Of a DNA stretch of 64,000 nt, positions 1 to 7,235 are shown one piece after another. Position 1 is the stretch's first letter. The number at the start of each line of letters is the position of its first letter. The DNA comes from an uncultured Prevotellaceae bacterium (GTDB lineage: Bacteria > Bacteroidota > Bacteroidia > Bacteroidales > Bacteroidaceae). The DNA is taken from positions 32,657 through 96,656 of the forward strand of contig CADCDK010000005.1 in the NCBI GenBank assembly GCA_902800185.1, written 5' to 3'. The notes beneath the pieces were generated by a model. It saw nothing but the letters and a program-made list of their open reading frames with translations, searched no databases and was not told the DNA's origin. The translations under genes were made by a program, and so were the position numbers.

Positions 1-524
1 TTGTATTCACCAATGGTGGAACTGATGAATCGTGCTGCGATACCGCCTGCAATGCGGTTGGTGAGCAGGTAGGAGAAATAGCCCGCCATAGCAATGTCAC
101 GTGCCGTGAAATCTCCTGTCTGTATGCCTTCCTCGTTGGTTTCCTTCATCTTGCCATAGTCGATGAACTGTCCCGATGCTGCCCAGGAAGCCCGTTCTTT
201 TACAATGCGGTTAAAGGAAGCACTGGCGGTGTTCACACCCTCCATATAGTTCATATAATTCAGACCGATGGTCTTGTCGGAGACAGTAGAGAGCAATGCC
301 GGGTTGTGGAACATCAGTGCAGGTTCATCTTCGACCAACGTAATGTTGTCGCCACCCAGTGCGGCGGCATGCGCACTCACCGGCAGTCGCAGGAAGTTGT
401 ATGCCGTCTGGCTCTCCTGTGCGCTCAGGGCCAGTGGCAACAACCATGCTAACCACGCGCCCACGCACTTTCGCACCCACGCACTTCTGCACCCACGTAC
501 CTTATATATATTATATATCCTCAT
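1..524 (-). CDS. porQ: PorQ-like type IX secretion system protein, 5' part only
   Basis: The minus strand reads from an ATG at 524 off the left edge of the window, so only about the first 174 codons are seen. The mature N-terminus begins near AQESQTAYNFLRLPVSAHAA and continues with LGGDNITLVEDEPALMFHNP, then ASFNRI and GYFSYLLTNRIAGG, which matches the start of PorQ, an outer-membrane-associated protein of the type IX secretion system. The leader is odd: between residue 9 and the hydrophobic stretch WLAWLLPLALSA it is built from three copies of a GTGGGTGC-like unit, giving an unusual Cys/Trp/Arg-rich signal peptide. A TATCTTTG box lies just upstream. The window also encodes a protein with a type IX sorting tail (8752-11520), in keeping with a working system. 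Family assignment is from memory of PorQ sequences; confidence is good but not complete because the C-terminal half is missing. Confidence 0.75.
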   Translation of the reverse strand, partial: MRIYNIYKVRGCRSAWVRKCVGAWLAWLLPLALSAQESQTAYNFLRLPVSAHAAALGGDNITLVEDEPALMFHNPALLSTVSDKTIGLNYMNYMEGVNTASASFNRIVKERASWAASGQFIDYGKMKETNEEGIQTGDFTARDIAMAGYFSYLLTNRIAGGIAARFISSTIGEY

Positions 525-545
525 GTCCTTTTTCCTATTCAGATG

Positions 546-553
546 CAAAGATA
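546..553 (-). promoter_or_regulatory. TAnnTTTG -7 box for porQ
   Basis: The minus strand reads TATCTTTG, the Bacteroidota -7 consensus, 21 bases before the porQ ATG. Confidence 0.6.
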
Positions 554-607
554 CGAAATAATTCATAAACTTTATCCTGTTCGCATACGTTATTCGAGAA
601 TTTTGTC

Positions 608-615
608 TAAATTTG
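608..615 (+). promoter_or_regulatory. TAnnTTTG -7 box for the TonB-type gene
   Basis: TAAATTTG sits 17 bases before the ATG at 633. Because it lies inside the longer open frame that could begin at 543, it argues that translation starts at 633. Confidence 0.65.
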
Positions 616-632
616 CAGCGCTGAAACAGGAT

Positions 633-1337
633 ATGGAGCAGAAAAAGACTGACAAGGCTAATCTTGAGAAAGGACGAGGCCGCAGGTTGCTGATAGGACT
701 TGCGGTCTCTGTTGTGCTGTTTTGGGGAGTCCTGGAGTACAGGATGAATCCTGGAGAAGGAGGCTTCGATGCAGAGGCTTTCGATGAACTGGTGGAGGAG
801 ATGGAGCTGAACCTGAAACGCGACAAGCCCGACATGATTCCTGTGGAGCAGAAGCAACCGGAGAAACATCCGTCGGAGGATATCAAGGTGGTCGATGAGG
901 TGCTCGAAGAAAAGCCTGTTGACGATCTTGACAATCAGCTTGCCATTGAAGGAGACCCTGCCGATGCGGAGAAGGAATCCGTGGAACCGATAGAGCAGAC
1001 TCCGAAGGATCTCAATGACAATCCACTTAACATGCGAATTGTCGAACAGTTGCCCGAATACCCCGGTGGGTTGGCAGAGTTCACCAAGTGGCTGACCAAG
1101 AACCTGAAATATCCCGAAGCTGCCCGCAAGCAGAAGATCGAGGGCAAGGTGGTAGTTTCCTTCATTATCAACAAGGATGGAAGTATCAGCGATGCCAAGG
1201 TTGCGAAGGGGGTGAATCCGTTGCTTGATCAAGAAGCGATGCGAGTCATCAACATGATGCCCAAGTGGAAGCCCGGTGTTCACAATGACCAACCCTGTCG
1301 AACCCTCTTTGCTGTTCCAATTCATTTCAAGATATGA
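633..1337 (+). CDS. TonB family energy-transducing protein
   Basis: A 234-residue inner-membrane protein with a short basic N-terminus, one membrane anchor (about residues 17-36, LLIGLAVSVVLFWGVLEY), a long acidic and proline/glutamate-rich periplasmic linker (about 40-150), and a C-terminal TonB domain with the usual YPEAARKQKIEGKVVVSF segment and the DGSISDAKV and MPKWKPG motifs. TonB proteins couple the proton-motive force to outer-membrane receptors such as the one at 19771-22350. The open frame extends up to 543, but a TAAATTTG promoter box lies inside that extension, so 633 is taken as the start. It ends in an ATGA overlap with the tatD-like gene, so the two are probably co-translated. 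Which receptors it serves cannot be told. Confidence 0.85.
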   Translation: MEQKKTDKANLEKGRGRRLLIGLAVSVVLFWGVLEYRMNPGEGGFDAEAFDELVEEMELNLKRDKPDMIPVEQKQPEKHPSEDIKVVDEVLEEKPVDDLDNQLAIEGDPADAEKESVEPIEQTPKDLNDNPLNMRIVEQLPEYPGGLAEFTKWLTKNLKYPEAARKQKIEGKVVVSFIINKDGSISDAKVAKGVNPLLDQEAMRVINMMPKWKPGVHNDQPCRTLFAVPIHFKI

Positions 1338-2158
1338 AACATCCCATGATGATCGATACTCATGCCCACTTGGATGGTGAGGAGTTCAAAGATGACCTTC
1401 CCGAGGTGATACAGCGGGCACAGGAGGCCGGTGTCGGTAAGGTGTTCCTGCCTGCCATCGACTTGAAAACAGTAAAGTCGGTGCTGGCTGTCTGTCGTCA
1501 ATACCCGGGCTATGCCTATCCGATGGTGGGTCTTCATCCTGAAGAAGTGCGTTCCGACTGGCGAGAGGTTCTGGAAACCATGAGAACCACTTATCTCTCG
1601 CCCGACAATCTCTCGCCCCTTGCCCCTCATTCATCCGATGCCCCTTTTATTGCCATTGGCGAGGTGGGGCTCGACTACTATTGGAGCCGTGAGTTCGAGC
1701 AAGAGCAGTTGGAAGCTTTTGAGGAACAAGTCAGGTGGAGCATAGAGACCCGCCTGCCGCTGATGATTCATTGCCGCAAGGCACAGAACGAGCTGGTGAA
1801 ACTGCTTCGGCGCTATGAACAGGATTTGCCCGGTGGCGTGTTCCATTGCTTCACGGGCAACGAACACGAGGCCGAGGAATTGCTTTCGTTTGACCGTTTC
1901 GTCTTGGGCATAGGGGGTGTGCTGACATTCAAGAAAAGTCATCTGCCGGAGGTGTTGCCTGCGGTTGTTCCTCTGGATAGGGTGGTGTTGGAGACCGACA
2001 GTCCCTACATGGCTCCCGTCCCCCATCGTGGGCAGCGCAATGAGAGTGCCTACGTTGCCTGCGTGCTCAGTAGGCTTGCTGAAAGCTATGGCATCAGCGA
2101 AGCGGAAGTGGCGGAGCAGACCAACCGCAATGTGACGCGGGTGTTTGGTCTTGAATAG
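1334..2158 (+). CDS. tatD: TatD family metal-dependent deoxyribonuclease
   Basis: A 274-residue TIM-barrel hydrolase of the TatD family, 3'-5' DNases of the amidohydrolase superfamily. Metal-binding motifs are in order: DTHAHLD near residue 8, GEVGLDYYW near 112, the MIHCRK strand, the FHCFTGN segment, and ETDSPYMAPVPHRG near 222, all as in TatD/YcfH. The start overlaps the TonB-type stop codon by four bases. Residues about 85-100 (YLSPDNLSPLAPHSSD) form an extra loop just before the GEVGLDY strand; its DNA holds a direct repeat of ATCTCTCGCCC 15 bases apart, which suggests a small in-frame repeat insertion. Family membership is certain; whether it acts in repair, in DNA turnover or in D-Tyr-tRNA chemistry is not. 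Confidence 0.88.
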   Translation: MKHPMMIDTHAHLDGEEFKDDLPEVIQRAQEAGVGKVFLPAIDLKTVKSVLAVCRQYPGYAYPMVGLHPEEVRSDWREVLETMRTTYLSPDNLSPLAPHSSDAPFIAIGEVGLDYYWSREFEQEQLEAFEEQVRWSIETRLPLMIHCRKAQNELVKLLRRYEQDLPGGVFHCFTGNEHEAEELLSFDRFVLGIGGVLTFKKSHLPEVLPAVVPLDRVVLETDSPYMAPVPHRGQRNESAYVACVLSRLAESYGISEAEVAEQTNRNVTRVFGLE

Positions 2159-2209
2159 AAAATATTATTTTTTTTAGGATAAAAGAGTGTGTAATCCATG
2201 CTTTTTTCG

Positions 2210-2217
2210 TAACTTTG
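2210..2217 (+). promoter_or_regulatory. TAnnTTTG -7 box for the single-domain purH
   Basis: TAACTTTG is 51 bases before the ATG at 2269. It overlaps the in-frame upstream extension that begins at 2215, which argues for the start at 2269. Confidence 0.6.
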
Positions 2218-2268
2218 CAGGCTCAAATAGCTATTTATTATATACGTTGCAACAAAAAGTTTTTCAAG

Positions 2269-2862
2269 ATGGCAGCCACAAAGCAAATTAAGACAGCACT
2301 TATTTCTGTGTTCCACAAGGACGGGCTCGAAGCGTTGCTCGCCAAACTGAATGCCGAGAACGTGAAGTTCCTCTCCACAGGCGGCACCCAGCAATTCATT
2401 GAGTCGCTCGGATATGAATGTCAGACGGTAGAGAGTGTAACCTCGTATCCCTCCATTCTCGGTGGACGAGTCAAGACCCTGCACCCCAAAGTGTTTGGCG
2501 GCATTCTGGCACGTCGTCAGGATGAGGGTGACTGCGCTCAGATGAAGCAGTATGAGATTCCTGAGATTGACCTTGTCATTGTTGATCTCTATCCGTTTGA
2601 GCAAACCGTGGCAAGCGGAGCTGCTGAACAGGATATTATTGAAAAGATTGATATAGGTGGTATCTCGCTGATACGTGCCGGTGCGAAGAATTTCAACGAT
2701 GTTGTCATCATTCCCAGCAAGGCTCAGTATGCAGAACTGTTAGACATCCTCAATGCCCAGGGCGCACAGACCACGCTGGAACAGCGCCGTCACTTTGCTA
2801 CCGAGGCTTTTGGAGTGAGCAGTCATTATGATACCGCTATCCATGCATGGTTTAAGAAGTAA
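2269..2862 (+). CDS. purH: IMP cyclohydrolase, PurH N-terminal domain only
   Basis: A 197-residue protein that aligns over its whole length with the MGS-like IMP cyclohydrolase half of PurH: KTALISVFHKDGLEALL, FLSTGGTQQFIESLG, YPSILGGRVKTLHPKVFGG, DLVIVDLYPFEQTVASGA, EKIDIGGISLIRAGAKN, and EAFGVSSHYDTAI at the end. It should convert FAICAR to IMP, the last step of purine synthesis. PurH is normally a fusion of about 510 residues with an AICAR transformylase domain. Here a TAA follows straight after the first domain and the next 90 bases are short tandem repeats before mreB, so the transformylase half is absent from this locus. It may be encoded elsewhere or replaced by another enzyme. The frame could extend to 2215 but the promoter box there speaks against it. 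Confidence 0.85.
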   Translation: MAATKQIKTALISVFHKDGLEALLAKLNAENVKFLSTGGTQQFIESLGYECQTVESVTSYPSILGGRVKTLHPKVFGGILARRQDEGDCAQMKQYEIPEIDLVIVDLYPFEQTVASGAAEQDIIEKIDIGGISLIRAGAKNFNDVVIIPSKAQYAELLDILNAQGAQTTLEQRRHFATEAFGVSSHYDTAIHAWFKK

Positions 2863-2863
2863 A

Positions 2864-2940
2864 GGAGTTAAAGAAGTTAAGAAGTTAAGGAATTAAGGGA
2901 GTTAAAGAAGTTAAGGAATTAAGGGAGTTAAAGACGTTTA
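2864..2940 (+). repeat. Short tandem repeats between purH and mreB
   Basis: The stretch is made of repeated GGAGTTAAAGAAGTTAAG and GAAGTTAAGGAATTAAG units with a period near 26 bases, on a purine-rich strand with no T-rich counterpart nearby. It replaces the place where the PurH transformylase domain would continue. Confidence 0.8.
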
Positions 2941-2958
2941 GATTGGAGGTAACAGATT

Positions 2959-3981
2959 ATGGGATTTTTTAGTTTTATTCAAGAAGTAGCAATGGACTTG
3001 GGCACTGCCAATACCATTATTATCAGTGATGATAAGATCATGGTTGACGAGCCCTCTGTAGTAGCTCTTGACCGCCGCACGGGGAAGATGATTGCCGTGG
3101 GTGGCCGAGCTAAATTGATGTACGAAAAGGAACAACCCAACATACGCACGATACGTCCGTTGAGCGACGGCGTGATTGCCGACTTCTCGGCTTGCGAACA
3201 GATGATGCGTGGACTGATCAAGATGATTCATTCTGGCAGAAGACTTTTCTCTCCGTCATTGAGAATGGTCATCGGTGTGCCTTCCGGCTCTACCGAGGTG
3301 GAGCTGCGAGCTGTGCGCGACAGTGCCGAGCATGCCGACGGCCGCGATGTGTATCTGATTTTTGAGCCGATGGCAGCCGCTGTAGGTATCGGACTCGACG
3401 TGGAAGCACCCGAAGGCAATATGATTGTTGACATCGGTGGTGGTACCACGGAGATTGCCGTGATCTCGTTGGGAGGTATCGTCTCGAACAACTCCATCAA
3501 GGTGGCAGGCGATGATCTGACCGCCGATATTCAGGAGTACATGGGTCGCCAGCACAATGTCCGTGTCAGTGAGCGTATGGCAGAGCGTATCAAGATCAGT
3601 GTCGGTTCTGCCTTGACGGATCTGGGCGATGAGGCTCCCGAGGATTTCACCGTGATTGGTCCTAACAAGATTACGGCCCTTCCGATGGAGGTGTCGGTAT
3701 GCTATCAGGAGATTGCACATTGTATCGACCGCACGGTGGCCCGTATTGAGGCAGCAGTGCTCAATGCACTGGAGAACACGCCGCCCGAGCTCTATGCCGA
3801 CATCGTCAAGAATGGTATCTATCTGACGGGTGGTGGTGCCTTGTTGCGTGGTCTCGACAAGCGTCTTACCGACAAGATGAACATCAAGTTCAATGTGGCC
3901 GACGATCCCTTGCATTGTGTTGCCAAGGGTGCGGGCATCGCTTTGAAGAATGTCAATCGTTTCTCGTTCCTGATGCGTTAA
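2959..3981 (+). CDS. mreB: Rod shape-determining protein MreB
   Basis: A 340-residue actin-like ATPase that forms membrane-bound filaments and organises the elongation complex of peptidoglycan synthesis. The phosphate-1 motif MDLGTANTII is at residues 12-21, VIGVPSG near 104, the FEPMAAAVGIGL segment near 136, the phosphate-2 motif DIGGGTTEIAVISLGGIV near 155, and the adenosine motif YLTGGGALLRGLD near 289. Length is normal. A good Shine-Dalgarno-like GGAGG sits about nine bases before the ATG, which is rare in this phylum. It begins the block mreB-mreC-mreD-mrdA-rodA. No TAnnTTTG box is visible directly upstream, so it may be transcribed from the purH promoter. Confidence 0.95.
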   Translation: MGFFSFIQEVAMDLGTANTIIISDDKIMVDEPSVVALDRRTGKMIAVGGRAKLMYEKEQPNIRTIRPLSDGVIADFSACEQMMRGLIKMIHSGRRLFSPSLRMVIGVPSGSTEVELRAVRDSAEHADGRDVYLIFEPMAAAVGIGLDVEAPEGNMIVDIGGGTTEIAVISLGGIVSNNSIKVAGDDLTADIQEYMGRQHNVRVSERMAERIKISVGSALTDLGDEAPEDFTVIGPNKITALPMEVSVCYQEIAHCIDRTVARIEAAVLNALENTPPELYADIVKNGIYLTGGGALLRGLDKRLTDKMNIKFNVADDPLHCVAKGAGIALKNVNRFSFLMR

Positions 3982-4010
3982 GCATCGGGAACCTTTTTGT
4001 TTGTTGAACG

Positions 4011-4877
4011 ATGCAGAATCTGCTGGCTTTCCTTGCCAAGTACAACCACTGGTTTCTCTTTTTGTTTCTTGAGGTTGTCAGTACGGTGTTGTTGTTCCGA
4101 TACAACAGCTACCAGGGAAGCGCATGGTTCTCGTCGGCCAACTTCGTGAGTGGCAAGGCCTACGAGGCACGGTCTCAGATGGAGTCCTACTTCGCCTTGG
4201 CAACCCTGAATGAGCAGCTCACCGCCCGCAATGTCTTTTTAGAGCATCGGTTGGAGCAGCTCTCCCAACAGATGGAGACCCTGCGTGCCGATGAGCAGGC
4301 GGTTGTTCCGGCAACACTTCGGGACTCGCTTGCCCAGTTCCGGGTGATACAGGCAAAGGTTGTCAGCAATGAGATTCATCAGCCGAACAATCTGATGACC
4401 TTGGATAAAGGCTCTGCCGATGGCGTGCGTGTAGATATGGGCGTGGTGTGTGGTACGGGTGTCGTGGGAATCGTCTATCTTGTTTCGACCCACTACTCGG
4501 TTGTCATTCCAGTGCTCAACAGCAAATCGAACATCAGCTGTAAGATTCAGGGGCGTGATTATTTCGGCTATCTGCATTGGAATGGTGGCTCGTCGCGCAT
4601 CGCCTACGTCGAAGATGTGCCGAGACATGCCCACTTCAGGATTCATGACAAGGTGGTGACCAGCGGCTACTCGTCGGTATTCCCGCCAGGCCTGATGGTC
4701 GGCAAGATCCTGCATGTCTTTAATTCGCCCGATGGCTTGTCGTTCCGCCTGCAGGTGGAGCTGTCAACCGACTTTGCCCATCTGCGCGATGTGTGTATCA
4801 TTGACGATGCAACCATGAATGAGCGGCTGCGTGTCTTGCGCATGGCTCAGGATTCCATAAAGTCCGACAGGCATTAA
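4011..4877 (+). CDS. mreC: Rod shape-determining protein MreC
   Basis: A 288-residue bitopic protein of the elongasome that links MreB filaments to the periplasmic synthesis enzymes. An N-terminal membrane helix (about residues 13-30, HWFLFLFLEVVSTVLLF) is followed by a coiled coil (about 60-100, rich in Leu/Glu/Gln) and a two-barrel periplasmic part with the family's NLMTLDKGSADGVRVDMGVV, GTGVVGIVYLVS and VVTSGYSSVFPPGLMVGKI motifs. Length is typical. It lies 29 bases after mreB and 4 bases before mreD, so it belongs to the same operon. Confidence 0.93.
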   Translation: MQNLLAFLAKYNHWFLFLFLEVVSTVLLFRYNSYQGSAWFSSANFVSGKAYEARSQMESYFALATLNEQLTARNVFLEHRLEQLSQQMETLRADEQAVVPATLRDSLAQFRVIQAKVVSNEIHQPNNLMTLDKGSADGVRVDMGVVCGTGVVGIVYLVSTHYSVVIPVLNSKSNISCKIQGRDYFGYLHWNGGSSRIAYVEDVPRHAHFRIHDKVVTSGYSSVFPPGLMVGKILHVFNSPDGLSFRLQVELSTDFAHLRDVCIIDDATMNERLRVLRMAQDSIKSDRH

Positions 4878-4881
4878 CATT

Positions 4882-5388
4882 ATGAACATCGATTTGCTCA
4901 AGAACATATTGCTGGCAGTTGTCTTGTTGCTCATTCAGGCAATGGTGCTGAACCGTATCCATCTGTTCAACTGTGCCACCCCCCTGATCTATGTCTATAT
5001 GGTGTTGCTCATGCCGCGCAACTACCCGCGCTGGGGTGTGCTGCTGCAAAGTTTCCTGATTGGAATCTGTGCTGATATCTTCTCAAACACGCCAGGCGTC
5101 GCTGCGGGAAGCATGACCTTCCTGGGTTTCATACAGACCTGGTTGCTGGCCCCCTTTATCCATCGTGACAATCCCGATGAAGCCGATCTTCGTCCCACCA
5201 TGAAGGAGATGGGGCTCAACCGCTACCTTTTTTATGCCTTCCTGTGCGTGTTCATCTATTGTACGCTGTTCTTCACGCTCGAGACATTCAGCTTCTTCAA
5301 CTGGGTACAGTGGCTGGCGAGCATCTTTGGAAGCACATTGATTACGTTGCTCTTGATACTGGTGATTGAAAATCTGCGTGGGGCGTGA
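4882..5388 (+). CDS. mreD: Rod shape-determining protein MreD
   Basis: A 168-residue integral membrane protein with about five predicted hydrophobic segments (ILLAVVLLLIQAMVLN near residue 7, LIYVYMVLLM near 36, VLLQSFLIGICADIF near 54, then two more near 110 and 138). The GICADIFSNTPGVAAGSM motif is characteristic of MreD. It completes the MreBCD core of the elongasome. The stop codon overlaps the GTG start of mrdA by four bases. Confidence 0.9.
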   Translation: MNIDLLKNILLAVVLLLIQAMVLNRIHLFNCATPLIYVYMVLLMPRNYPRWGVLLQSFLIGICADIFSNTPGVAAGSMTFLGFIQTWLLAPFIHRDNPDEADLRPTMKEMGLNRYLFYAFLCVFIYCTLFFTLETFSFFNWVQWLASIFGSTLITLLLILVIENLRGA

Positions 5389-7235
5389 AGAACTTTGAAC
5401 TCGAACAACGTCGTTTGGTCATTGGCGGCGTAGCCATTTTCATCATCGTCATCTACATCATCAGGCTCTTCACCTTGCAGCTGTTGAGTGATGACTACAA
5501 GAAGAATGCCGACTCCAATGCCTTCCTCAAGAAGATTGAGTTTCCTTCCCGGGGTGCCATCCGTGACCGAAACGGCAAGCTGTTGGTTTACAACCAGCCG
5601 TCGTATGACATCATGATTGTGGTCAACGAGCTGCAGGGCCGTCTTGACACGCTGGACTTCTGCCAGTCGATAGGCATCACACGCGAGGCCTTCGAGAAGC
5701 GAATGGAGGCCATCAAGGACCGCTCGAAGAATGTCGGGTACTCCAGCTACACCCAGCAGCTCTTCATGAGCCAGCTGTCCGACAAGGAGTACAGTGTCTT
5801 TCAGGAAAAGATGTTCCGTTTCCCCGGGGTGTATGTGCAGAAGCGAACCATCCGCCAGTATGAATACACCTACGCTGCGCACGTGTTGGGAGACATTGCG
5901 GAGGTGTCGCCCGCCGACATTGAGAACGATGACTACTATCAGCCCGGCGACTACATCGGCAAGCTGGGCGTGGAGCGCTATTACGAGAAGCAGCTGCGCG
6001 GTGAAAAGGGAGTGGAGATCCTGCTGCGTGATGCCCACGGCCGCATCCAGGGGCGCTATCAGAACGGCGCCCTGGACCGCAAGCCTGTGGCAGGAAAAGA
6101 CCTGACACTCTCCATCGATGTCGATTTGCAGGCATTGGGTGAACGCCTCATGGAGGGGAAGATCGGATCCATTGTGGCCATAGAACCTTCTACCGGCGAG
6201 GTGTTGTGCATGGTCTCGTCGCCCAGCTACGACCCCAACATGATGGTGGGCCGACAGCGGGGCAAGAACCATCGTGCCCTGTCGCTCGATGTGTGGAAGC
6301 CGTTGCTGAACCGCTCCATCATGGGACAATATCCCCCCGGCTCAACCTTCAAGACCACCCAGGCACTGACCTTCCTGAACGAGGGCATCATCACCCCCTC
6401 CACCGCCTATCCCTGTTCCCACGGCTTCGTGTATAAGGGACTGCGTGTGGGCTGTCACGGACACGCCTCCCCCCTGTCGCTCGTGCCCGCCATCTCCACC
6501 TCGTGCAACGGCTACTTCTGCTGGGGACTGTACTACATGATGAGCAACCGGAAGAAATACCCGCATGTGCAGGATGCCATGGACACGTGGCGCGACTACA
6601 TGGTGTCCATGGGCTTTGGCTACAAGCTGGGCATCGACCTGCCCGGCGAGAAGCGCGGACTCATCCCCAATGCGAAGTTCTACGACAAGGCCTACAAAGA
6701 ATCCTGGAACGGACTGACCATCATCTCCATTGCCATCGGCCAGGGCGAAGTCAATGCCACCCCCTTGCAGATCGCCAATCTTGCCGCGACCATCGCCAAC
6801 CGAGGCTACTACTACGTGCCCCATGTTGTGAGGAAAGTGCAGGGAGAGCCCCTCGACACCGTCTTTACCCGCAAGCACATGTCCAAAGCCAGCCGTGAGG
6901 CCTACGAGACCATTGTCGAGGGCATGCGCTCGGCCGTGGAGCGGGGCACCTGTCGCTCTGCCAACCGTTCCGACTATGAAGTCTGCGGCAAGACGGGCAC
7001 CGCCCAGAACCGTGGCCATGACCATTCCGTCTTCATGGGCTTCGCCCCGATGAACAATCCCAAGATTGCCGTTGCGGTGTATGTCGAGAACGGTGGCTGG
7101 GGAGCCGACTATGGCGTGCCGATGGGCGCACTCATCATGGAACAGTATATCAACGGCAAGCTCTCGCCGGGATCGGAAGAGCGTGCCACAAACTTCCAAA
7201 ACAGACGTATATCCTATGGATCCAGTAGCAGATAA
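5385..7235 (+). CDS. mrdA: Penicillin-binding protein 2, elongation transpeptidase
   Basis: A 616-residue class B PBP that cross-links peptidoglycan during elongation. It has one membrane anchor (about residues 11-31, LVIGGVAIFIIVIYIIRLF), a PBP dimerisation domain with RGAIRDRNGKLLVYNQPSYDI, and a transpeptidase domain. The active-site SxxK is in GSTFKT (Ser near 320), the SxN motif is SCN in STSCNGYF, and KTG is in CGKTGTAQN (near residue 535). It starts with GTG inside the mreD stop (GTGA overlap) and its 3' end overlaps the start of rodA by 20 bases, showing tight coupling of PBP2 with its partner glycosyltransferase RodA. Confidence 0.95.
   Translation: MKNFELEQRRLVIGGVAIFIIVIYIIRLFTLQLLSDDYKKNADSNAFLKKIEFPSRGAIRDRNGKLLVYNQPSYDIMIVVNELQGRLDTLDFCQSIGITREAFEKRMEAIKDRSKNVGYSSYTQQLFMSQLSDKEYSVFQEKMFRFPGVYVQKRTIRQYEYTYAAHVLGDIAEVSPADIENDDYYQPGDYIGKLGVERYYEKQLRGEKGVEILLRDAHGRIQGRYQNGALDRKPVAGKDLTLSIDVDLQALGERLMEGKIGSIVAIEPSTGEVLCMVSSPSYDPNMMVGRQRGKNHRALSLDVWKPLLNRSIMGQYPPGSTFKTTQALTFLNEGIITPSTAYPCSHGFVYKGLRVGCHGHASPLSLVPAISTSCNGYFCWGLYYMMSNRKKYPHVQDAMDTWRDYMVSMGFGYKLGIDLPGEKRGLIPNAKFYDKAYKESWNGLTIISIAIGQGEVNATPLQIANLAATIANRGYYYVPHVVRKVQGEPLDTVFTRKHMSKASREAYETIVEGMRSAVERGTCRSANRSDYEVCGKTGTAQNRGHDHSVFMGFAPMNNPKIAVAVYVENGGWGADYGVPMGALIMEQYINGKLSPGSEERATNFQNRRISYGSSSR

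Noticed and set aside
543-632. N-terminal extension of the TonB-type gene from the ATG at 543
   Set aside because: A TAAATTTG promoter box lies inside it and the residues do not resemble a TonB N-terminus; 633 gives a normal short cytosolic tail and anchor.
5256-6329. Minus-strand frame of 357 codons opposite mreD and mrdA
   Set aside because: It is antisense to PBP2, which shows all catalytic motifs in the other strand; no promoter or family signature supports it.
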